Assembly (NCBI GenBank): GCA_003133285.1
Contig: PKWR01000050.1
Location: 1,372-7,862, forward strand
DNA from: Coriobacteriia bacterium
GTDB lineage: Bacteria > Actinomycetota > Coriobacteriia > Anaerosomatales > PALSA-660
DNA length: 6,491 bases
Reading direction: 5' to 3'
In this document: in pieces, positions 1 through 5,137 of the stretch
Numbering within the stretch: position 1 is the first letter of the stretch
Layout of the letters: every line of letters starts with the position of its first letter
Translations under genes and position numbers: made by a program
The notes under the pieces: model-generated
The model's input: the letters and a program-made list of their open reading frames with translations, nothing else
The model's database searches: none
Told to the model about the DNA's origin: nothing

Positions 1-824
1 GAACTCCCGAGGATGCACGCGAGTGCGCCGTGGCGCCCGGTGGGGCCTTCGGCGCGATGCGAGTAGAACGCGTCGGTCCGCTCAGCGGTGCAGAACCCGC
101 TGCGGACCTGAGACGAGAACGGCACACCGACCCCATTCAGGCTCTCTGACACGACGGCGCCCAGGTCCAAACGGCCCTGGGCCGCGGCAATGGTACCAAA
201 CGCATCCGTGAATTGCGACAAGAGCTCGGGCCCCACTTGGTAGTGACATACCCCGATGTGCGGGCCCACATACGCGAGCAGATCGGAGGTCTCGCAGCAC
301 GCGGCAACGGCCAGCTTCCGGGCGGCATCGGCGACGATCCGGCCGAGCGCGCCACGCCATCCCGCGTGCACCACGGCGACAGCCGGCCGGGGGCCCGTCG
401 CCACCAGCACGATCGGCACGCAATCGGCGAAACACAGCATGAGCGGTGTGTCGGGCTCGCGGGTGAGCAGCGCGTCCGCGGCCGGTACGGCCGGCGGCAT
501 CCCCGCACGCGCGAACGCGCCCAGCCCCGCCATCACTCCCGCCACCTCGCGGACCACGACGCCGTGGACCTGCTCGGGCACCGTGAGGCGGTAGCGCACG
601 GGTTCGATACCCAGGGCCGACATCAGCAGCGCCCGGTTGTCGTCGACGCACGACGGGTCGTCGCCGACATGGGAGGCCAGGTTCAGGGATTCGAACGGCC
701 GGGCGCTCCTGCCGCCGGTCCGCTCCGAGAAGGCGACCAGGATGCCGTGGTCCTCCCGCAACCGGGGGTCGGTGTGCACGGCGAGGTCCCCGACCTGCTG
801 ACGGACCAGTCCGCTCACGCGCAT
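1..824 (-). CDS. pgeF: Peptidoglycan editing factor PgeF (YfiH/DUF152, laccase-domain family), 3' end cut by window edge
   Basis: The frame read down from the ATG at 824 stays open to base 1 and gives 274 residues, close to full family length, so only a few C-terminal residues should be missing. The three metal-site residues of the YfiH family are all present: His87 in QVHG, Cys135 in FADC and His153 in HAGWRG. FSERTGG (residues 32-38) and SLNLASHVGDD are typical N-terminal family features, and TGRHGALACI is the usual C-terminal signature. In E. coli PgeF removes wrongly made UDP-MurNAc-L-Ser, so that MurC's L-Ala stays first in the stem peptide; homologues also show purine nucleoside phosphorylase or oxidase activity. 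It is cytoplasmic, with no signal peptide. The start is uncertain: GGGAGG lies only 2 nt before the ATG at 824 but 8 nt before an in-frame GTG at 818. In Actinomycetota this gene usually follows ftsZ, as here. Confidence 0.94.
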   Translation of the reverse strand, partial: MRVSGLVRQQVGDLAVHTDPRLREDHGILVAFSERTGGRSARPFESLNLASHVGDDPSCVDDNRALLMSALGIEPVRYRLTVPEQVHGVVVREVAGVMAGLGAFARAGMPPAVPAADALLTREPDTPLMLCFADCVPIVLVATGPRPAVAVVHAGWRGALGRIVADAARKLAVAACCETSDLLAYVGPHIGVCHYQVGPELLSQFTDAFGTIAAAQGRLDLGAVVSESLNGVGVPFSSQVRSGFCTAERTDAFYSHRAEGPTGRHGALACILGS

Positions 825-901
825 CGCCTCCCGCCACGGCCGCCGGGGCGGGCAGCGCCCCGCGTCCCGCTCACACGACCCATGATAGCGACCGATACGC
901 C

Positions 902-945
902 CGCGGCGGGGTGACGAGGTCTCTGCGCCTCGTCACCCCGCCGCG
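902..945 (-). terminator. Perfect 18-bp stem-loop between ftsZ and pgeF, probable terminator or attenuator
   Basis: Bases 902-919 and 928-945 are exact inverted complements (18 of 18 pairs), with an 8-nt loop at 920-927. No T-run follows on either strand. It would therefore be a U-tract-less hairpin of the kind common in high-GC actinobacteria, or an RNA-stability element at the end of the ftsZ message. It lies 77 nt upstream of pgeF. A TATCAT hexamer (minus strand, 882-887) just beyond it could be a -10 for pgeF, but I see no convincing -35. The structure is certain from the sequence; its function is inferred. Confidence 0.7.
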
Positions 946-950
946 TATTC

Positions 951-975
951 GTCGCCCGGTTTCAGCCGGGCGGAC
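951..975 (-). terminator. Short GC-rich stem-loop in the ftsZ 3' region
   Basis: Bases 953-959 (CGCCCGG) pair perfectly with 966-972 around a 6-nt loop. Two further outer pairs form (951 with 975, 952 with 974) if base 973 is bulged. It lies between two other hairpins. It could be part of a compound terminator or a 3'-end stabilising structure. There is no T-run. Confidence 0.4.
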
Positions 976-990
976 GCTTTGCGCTCATGG

Positions 991-1018
991 GGCCTCCGCG
1001 CCGGCAGGCGCGCAGACC
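991..1018 (-). terminator. Stem-loop directly downstream of ftsZ
   Basis: On the minus strand GGTCTGCGCGCC pairs with GGCGCGGAGGCC around a TGCC loop. This gives a 12-position stem with one G-G mismatch and one G-U wobble. It begins 8 nt after the ftsZ stop codon, the usual place for a terminator or a 3'-protecting hairpin. No T-run follows, so intrinsic termination is not certain. Confidence 0.5.
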
Positions 1019-1026
1019 TCGGACTT

Positions 1027-2109
1027 CTAGTTCTTGCGGCGCAGGAAGAGCGGGATCCCGTCGTCGTCATCGCTGATCGGCTCGAACGACGGCACCGACG
1101 CGGCGGTCGGCAGCACGTCCTCGCCCTCGGCGTCCAACGCCAGCGACGACTGCTTGCGCCGGCCCTCGAAGCCTGTCGCGATGACCGTGACGCGGATGGA
1201 ATCCATCATCGAGTCGTCGATGACGGCGCCGAAGATGATGTTGGCGTCGGCGTGCGCCGCGGCCTGAACGACCTCGGCGGCCTCGTTGACCTCGAGCAGG
1301 CCGAGGTCGCTACCGCCGGCGATCGACAGCAGAACGCCCTGCGCGCCCTCGATGGAGGACTCGAGCAGCGGGCTGGAGATGGCGGCCTTGGCGGCCTCCT
1401 GCGCGCGGTTGTCGCCGGTGGCAAGGCCGATGCCCATCAGCGCCGAGCCGGCGTCCTGCATGATCGTGCGGACGTCCGCGAAGTCGAGGTTGATCAGGCC
1501 CGGGACCGTGATCAGGTCCGTGATGCCCTGGGTGCCCTGACGCAGCACGTCGTCGGCGATGCGGAAGGCATCGAGGATCGAGGTCTTCTTCTCGGCGACC
1601 TGCAGCAGGCGGTCGTTCGGGATGACGATGAGGGTGTCGACGTGGTCGCGCATGCGCTTGATGCCTTCATCGGCGACCTCGGCGCGCTTGCGGCCCTCGA
1701 ACTTGAACGGGCGCGTGACGCAACCGACGGTCAGCGCTCCGATCTCCTCCTTGGCGATCTGGGCGATGACCGGCGCGGCCCCCGTGCCGGTACCGCCACC
1801 CTCGCCGGCGGTGATGAAGACCATGTCGGCGCCCTGGAGCGCCTCCTTGATCTCGGCACGCGACTCCTCCGCGGCCTGCACTCCGACGTCGGGATCGGCG
1901 CCCGCGCCGAGGCCCTTCGTGATGCCGACTCCGATGTGGACCTTGTAGTCGGCATCAGACATCAGAAGCGCCTGGGCGTCCGTGTTCACCGCGATGAACT
2001 CCACACCCTTGAGCCCGGCCTCGACCATGCGATTGACGGCGTTGGAGCCGCCTCCGCCCACACCGACAACCTTGATGACCGCGAGATAGTTGGCACCGGT
2101 CTCGAGCAT
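1027..2109 (-). CDS. ftsZ: Cell division GTPase FtsZ
   Basis: FtsZ is the tubulin-like GTPase that polymerises into the cytoplasmic Z-ring and recruits the divisome. The protein is 360 residues and complete. The first nucleotide-binding loop is GGGGSN (18-23). The tubulin signature GGGTGTG is at 104-110, preceded by Glu103 (AGEGGG), an actinobacterial trait where most phyla have Met. The T7 synergy loop NLDFADV (207-213) carries the acidic residues Asp209 and Asp212, which complete the GTPase site of the next subunit. The folded core ends near residue 315. A short acidic linker leads to the conserved C-terminal peptide GIPLFLRRKN, the binding tail for SepF and other partners. The ATG at 2109 is preceded by GGGGGAGGAGG with a 6-nt spacer. 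A hairpin upstream separates it from the transpeptidase gene, so it probably has its own promoter. No ftsA precedes it. Confidence 0.99.
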   Translation of the reverse strand: MLETGANYLAVIKVVGVGGGGSNAVNRMVEAGLKGVEFIAVNTDAQALLMSDADYKVHIGVGITKGLGAGADPDVGVQAAEESRAEIKEALQGADMVFITAGEGGGTGTGAAPVIAQIAKEEIGALTVGCVTRPFKFEGRKRAEVADEGIKRMRDHVDTLIVIPNDRLLQVAEKKTSILDAFRIADDVLRQGTQGITDLITVPGLINLDFADVRTIMQDAGSALMGIGLATGDNRAQEAAKAAISSPLLESSIEGAQGVLLSIAGGSDLGLLEVNEAAEVVQAAAHADANIIFGAVIDDSMMDSIRVTVIATGFEGRRKQSSLALDAEGEDVLPTAASVPSFEPISDDDDGIPLFLRRKN

Positions 2110-2151
2110 CTGAAGCCTCCTCCCCCTCGGGCCAGGTCGTCTGTCGACCGA

Positions 2152-2175
2152 AGTCTAAGGGTCCAGTTTAGGGTC
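2152..2175 (-). repeat. Tandem near-identical repeat upstream of ftsZ
   Basis: On the minus strand GACCCTAAACT (2165-2175) is followed after one base by GACCCTTAGACT (2152-2163). The units differ by one substitution and one extra base. Each copy contains a -10-like hexamer. This could be a pair of overlapping promoter elements or a tandem binding site for a regulator of ftsZ. Confidence 0.5.
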
Positions 2176-2200
2176 ACATACTGCGTGTAACGCTCAATCT

Positions 2201-2226
2201 TTGCATAAAGGTTATGGTGAATGCAA
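2201..2226. promoter_or_regulatory. Inverted repeat TTGCAT-N14-ATGCAA, possible operator
   Basis: TTGCAT (2201-2206) and ATGCAA (2221-2226) are perfect inverted complements. Their centres are 20 bp apart, about two helical turns, which suits a dimeric DNA-binding protein. The outer arm touches the terminator stem at 2227. The element lies 92 nt upstream of the ftsZ start codon. Arms of 6 bp can occur by chance, so confidence is low. Confidence 0.25.
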
Positions 2227-2257
2227 GACCTCCGCGCAAAGAATCTGCGCGGAGGTC
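2227..2257 (-). terminator. 12-bp stem-loop after the L,D-transpeptidase gene
   Basis: Bases 2227-2238 and 2246-2257 are perfect inverted complements (12 pairs) around a 7-nt loop. The hairpin starts 45 nt after the transpeptidase stop codon. On the minus strand it is followed by TTGCATT, a poor U-tract. This is the natural end of the murC-murB-ftsQ-transpeptidase transcript and separates it from ftsZ. Confidence 0.65.
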
Positions 2258-2302
2258 CTGTCGGCGTGCGATCCGTGCGTGCGGCGGGCGCTCGCGGCTC
2301 CC

Positions 2303-3286
2303 CTACCTCCGCGTGACCACGTACGTCCCGAAGCGCACCTGCGGCCACAACTCGAGCACGTCCCGGTTGTACATGCGGATGCACCCGTGGCTCGCCTGCG
2401 TCCCGATGACCCACGGCTGGTTCGTTCCATGGATGCCGTAGCGGGTGAACACGTACCGGTAGTGACCCGCCATGCCCACCCTGCGGAACATCCGCATCTT
2501 CCGGGGCCCGTAGACCCCCTTCGGATCCGTCTTGTACTTGGCGAGGACCTTCCACACCCCGATGGGGGTCCAGTCGTGGCGGCCGTGGGCGATCGGGTAC
2601 TTCTTGATGAGCTGCTGGTCCTTGACCCAGTAGAGGCGGTACTCGCTCTTGTCGATCACGATGCAGGTCGAATACGGGAACTGGTGGCGCCTGACCACGT
2701 GCGCGTAGGCGGCCGTCTCGCCGGTGAGGCTCTGCTCAACGACGATCAGGGTCGAGAGACGCGCCGTCAGCCTCACGCACGGGAACGTCACGGCCTGACC
2801 GGGCCGGCAGCTCACCGTGCCCACGCGCCTTCCGTTCACGCTCAGCGTCATCGAGGCGGTGGAGGACCCCGCGACGACCTTGACGGTGCATGGGCTGATC
2901 ACCGCGCTCGAACCGGGAGCGGTCCAGGCCGGACGCCCGGGAACGGACCAGGAGTAGACGGAGGCCTCGGCGGTCGCGGTGGCTCCCCCCTGCCCCTCCG
3001 CGGTGGCGCGCAGCAGGTGCGGGCCCGGCGACAGCGAGACTCCCGCGAACAGGGCGAGCCCATCGGCCGGTTGCAGCGAGCCGATGGACAGGTCGCCGTC
3101 CCACAGCGAGACGGTACCGGTCGGATCGCCCGAGGACAGGTTCACCGACACATCCGCCTGCCCGGTGAAGTCGGGAGGAGCCGACATCGTCAGCGCGTTC
3201 GCCGGCAGGGCCCCCGCGAGACACAGGACCAGGGCCCACGTCGCCGTCGAACGCACGGCGCTCCGGACCGTCCCGCTCCAGCCCAT
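2303..3286 (-). CDS. Exported L,D-transpeptidase (YkuD catalytic domain) with N-terminal Ig-like domains
   Basis: The 327-residue protein has a signal peptide: basic start, hydrophobic core at about 17-27, and an ANA site cut after residue 31. Residues about 34-115 look like a bacterial Ig-like domain (the GTVSLWDGD and LSPGPHLLRATAEG pattern). About 116-200 may be a second beta domain with three cysteines (133, 160, 170). The YkuD domain (about 205-327) has His286 in IHGTNQ and SHGCIRM at 299-305 with catalytic Cys302. Such enzymes form 3-3 cross-links between meso-diaminopimelate residues, or attach proteins to peptidoglycan, outside the membrane. The ATG at 3286 was chosen because the signal peptide starts there and GGGGGAG lies just upstream; the open frame runs much further up, inside ftsQ, without meaning. 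It starts 8 nt after ftsQ, so the two are probably co-transcribed. Substrate and role at the septum are inferred only. Confidence 0.92.
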   Translation of the reverse strand: MGWSGTVRSAVRSTATWALVLCLAGALPANALTMSAPPDFTGQADVSVNLSSGDPTGTVSLWDGDLSIGSLQPADGLALFAGVSLSPGPHLLRATAEGQGGATATAEASVYSWSVPGRPAWTAPGSSAVISPCTVKVVAGSSTASMTLSVNGRRVGTVSCRPGQAVTFPCVRLTARLSTLIVVEQSLTGETAAYAHVVRRHQFPYSTCIVIDKSEYRLYWVKDQQLIKKYPIAHGRHDWTPIGVWKVLAKYKTDPKGVYGPRKMRMFRRVGMAGHYRYVFTRYGIHGTNQPWVIGTQASHGCIRMYNRDVLELWPQVRFGTYVVTRR

Positions 3287-3294
3287 GACTCCCC

Positions 3295-4275
3295 CTACTT
3301 CAGCCCTCGCCACGTGGAGCGATCGGTGTTCCGCACGTCGATCGACACGACTTTGCCCGGATGCTCCCTGAGGATGCGCTGTGCGAGCGCGTCCTTCTTC
3401 GCGAGGTCGACCGCCTCGCCGATCACGATCTCGACGTGGTCGACGGTCGTGATCGCGGTGCCGTCGATCGTCGGGGCCGATATCGACTGCACGGTCGCGG
3501 CCAAGGTGCGGCTGATGCCCGTCAGCACCCTGAGAGCGTTCAGCAGCGGCTCGGAGACCGTGCGCCGCCCGGGCTTGAGGTCGAGTCCCGGAACGTCCCG
3601 GATGACCGGCAGCGTCCCGCTGGCGTCGGACGAGGCCGTGGCGATCACGCTGCCCGTTCCGTCGATGAGCCACATCGCGGGTCCCGCGTCCACGATCGCA
3701 AGCGGCACGCGCTCGACGACGCGGATGCGCATGCCAGAGGGGAAGATCCGCGACACCGTCACTGAGGCGATCCAGGGGTTGGCGCCGACGCGCGCCGCGA
3801 CGGCGTCCGCGGGGAACCGGATGAGCGTCGCATCCGCGGGCACATGCGCGAGCGCGCGCACCGTCTCCGCGGAGACGTGCTGCGCCCCCACGACCTCGAT
3901 CGTGCGGATCGCGAACAGCGGCGAGTTGTAGAGAGCGACGCACGCGACGAGCACCAGGGCGACCGCCGCCACCACGCCGCCGATGCGCAGCCGGCGCGCT
4001 CGGGCCTGGGCCGACATGCGCGACTCGCGCTGCGCCTTCCGCTGCTCGGCTCTCAGACGCGCCGCGCTCGGAGCCGCGGACGCGGGCCGGTCCACGCTTG
4101 CCTTGGCCGCCGCGGGGCGCTCGGGGCGCTCGGACCGCCCGGAGCGTGCAGGAGCCTGACGGCCCGCCGTCTCCGCGCGCTTGTTGTCGTTCTTCGGTGC
4201 CGTCGAGATGTAGACGTTCCTACGCCTCTTCGAAGCTCCCGAGGAATCTGATCTCCGGTCGGAGGTCGACACCAC
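3295..4275 (-). CDS. ftsQ: Cell division protein FtsQ/DivIB (POTRA domain)
   Basis: FtsQ is a bitopic inner-membrane divisome protein that binds FtsB and FtsL and links Z-ring assembly to septal wall synthesis. From the GTG at 4275 it has 326 residues. The N-terminal tail of about 95 residues is long, very basic and rich in Ala, Arg and Pro, probably disordered in the cytoplasm. One membrane segment follows at about 98-116. The POTRA domain (about 120-190) begins FAIRTIEVVGAQHVS and ends with NPWIASVTVSRIFPSGMRIRVVER, the strongest family match. The extracytoplasmic beta domain runs to about 315. The start is uncertain: AAGGA lies 5 nt before the GTG at 4275 and 8 nt before another in-frame GTG at 4272. 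The first ATG (4017) would remove most of the tail and has no Shine-Dalgarno sequence. The chosen start overlaps murB by 56 nt, suggesting translational coupling. Confidence 0.93.
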   Translation of the reverse strand: MVSTSDRRSDSSGASKRRRNVYISTAPKNDNKRAETAGRQAPARSGRSERPERPAAAKASVDRPASAAPSAARLRAEQRKAQRESRMSAQARARRLRIGGVVAAVALVLVACVALYNSPLFAIRTIEVVGAQHVSAETVRALAHVPADATLIRFPADAVAARVGANPWIASVTVSRIFPSGMRIRVVERVPLAIVDAGPAMWLIDGTGSVIATASSDASGTLPVIRDVPGLDLKPGRRTVSEPLLNALRVLTGISRTLAATVQSISAPTIDGTAITTVDHVEIVIGEAVDLAKKDALAQRILREHPGKVVSIDVRNTDRSTWRGLK

Positions 4276-5137
4276 ACCCGTCCTTCACGCTCATCCGTAC
4301 CATGCGTATCAACCCGACGACGTCCGCCGCGGTCGCTCCGCCTTCGTTGACGATGAAGTTCGCGTGCACCGTGGAGACACACGCGCCGCCGAGCCGCAGC
4401 CCCTTGAGCCCCGCGGCCTCGATGAGCCGGCCGGCCGAGTCGCCGGGCGGGTTCACGAAGACGCTGCCCGCGCACGGCAGCCCCATGGGCTGGCTCGCCT
4501 TGCGCTTCTTCAGATTGCGCTCCATCTCGGCCCGGATGCGCGCCGGCTCACCCTCGCTCACCCTCAAGGTCGTCTCGAGGATGATACCGCGGCCCGCCAG
4601 CCCGCTCCGACGGTAGTCCCACACCACGTCGCGTCCGTGCACGAGCGTCAGGCCCAGACCCGGGATGAACAGCGTGGCGGTGTCGACGATCTGCCCGATC
4701 CAGCCTTCCGGCGTGCCGGCGTTCATGGCCAGCGCGCCTCCCAGCGTCCCGGGGATGCCGACGGCCCACTCCAGCCCGGAGAGACCGAGGCTGAACGCCT
4801 CCTGCACCAGATGCGCGAGGACGGAGGCGGCGCCCGCACGCAGCGTGTCGTCCTGGATCGCGTGCTTCTTGAACTCCCGCCCGAGGACGAGCACGGCGCC
4901 TTGGTAGCCCGCGTCGGACACGAGCAGGTTGCTGCCCTTGCCCACGACGGCCCACTCGACCTCTTCCTCCTCGAGGATCCTCAGCGCCGCGACGACGTCG
5001 TGCACCGTCTCGAGCACGGCGTAGATCGCGGCGGGACCTCCCACGTGATAGGTCGTGTGACGGGCCATGGCCTCGCGTGCGCGGACCTCGCCGCCGAGCT
5101 CGGCGCGCAGCCGTGGAAGGGCGTCTTCGATGCTCAT
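4220..5137 (-). CDS. murB: UDP-N-acetylenolpyruvoylglucosamine reductase MurB
   Basis: This cytoplasmic FAD enzyme reduces the enolpyruvyl group of UDP-GlcNAc-enolpyruvate with NADPH, giving UDP-MurNAc, the substrate of MurC. At 305 residues it matches the shorter type II MurB. FAD-binding motifs are TTYHVGGPA (28-36), VGKGSNLLV (65-73) and VGIPGTLGGA (126-135). YRRS (175-178) is the conserved substrate-site motif. Ser225 in AGSVFVNP is the expected proton donor, and Glu295 in LRPEIRFLG is the conserved C-terminal acid. The ATG at 5137 overlaps the murC stop as ATGA and is preceded by GGGGGAGG with a 7-nt spacer, so it is probably translated by re-initiation after murC. All key residues are present. 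Codon use is strongly GC-ending, like the genes downstream. Confidence 0.98.
   Translation of the reverse strand: MSIEDALPRLRAELGGEVRAREAMARHTTYHVGGPAAIYAVLETVHDVVAALRILEEEEVEWAVVGKGSNLLVSDAGYQGAVLVLGREFKKHAIQDDTLRAGAASVLAHLVQEAFSLGLSGLEWAVGIPGTLGGALAMNAGTPEGWIGQIVDTATLFIPGLGLTLVHGRDVVWDYRRSGLAGRGIILETTLRVSEGEPARIRAEMERNLKKRKASQPMGLPCAGSVFVNPPGDSAGRLIEAAGLKGLRLGGACVSTVHANFIVNEGGATAADVVGLIRMVRMSVKDGCGVDLRPEIRFLGSFEEA

Larger units (their letters stand above)
2110..2226 (-). promoter_or_regulatory. Probable ftsZ promoter/leader region
   Basis: This region between the upstream hairpin and ftsZ is clearly richer in A and T (mainly 2151-2226) than its surroundings. Read on the minus strand, two hexamers fit the TANNNT pattern of a -10: TAAACT (2165-2170) and TAGACT (2152-2157). 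Neither has a good TTGACA-like -35 at 17 nt; TTGAGC lies 21 nt before TAAACT. I therefore support a promoter region here but not a precise start site. The strong Shine-Dalgarno sequence (GGAGGAGG) sits at its ftsZ-proximal end. Confidence 0.45.

Noticed and set aside
82..837. Minus-strand 251-codon frame in another register over pgeF
   Set aside because: Its protein is Arg-, Gly- and Pro-rich with no motif, while the neighbouring frame carries all YfiH signatures and runs to the window edge.
213..914. Plus-strand 233-codon frame antisense to pgeF
   Set aside because: It is a shadow of pgeF with no recognisable domain, and its end runs into the 18-bp hairpin.
979..2190. A 403-codon plus-strand open frame antisense to ftsZ
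   Set aside because: It mirrors ftsZ in a GC-rich gene where stops are rare on the opposite strand. Its residues are low-complexity Arg, Asp, Gly and Leu, match no family I know, and ftsZ on the other strand is certain.
3220..3225. Possible lipoprotein box in the transpeptidase signal peptide (LVLC)
   Set aside because: Leu before the Cys does not fit the [GAS]C rule, and an ordinary ANA signal peptidase I site follows.
2201..3931. A 576-codon plus-strand open frame across the transpeptidase and ftsQ genes
   Set aside because: It is antisense to two recognised genes and spans their junction. It is rich in Arg, Pro and His, as GC-rich shadows are, and has no family motif.
3287..3943. Long N-terminal extension of the transpeptidase frame inside ftsQ
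   Set aside because: It only reflects lack of stops in GC-rich DNA. A clear signal peptide and ribosome binding site mark the start at 3286, and ftsQ is coded there in another frame.
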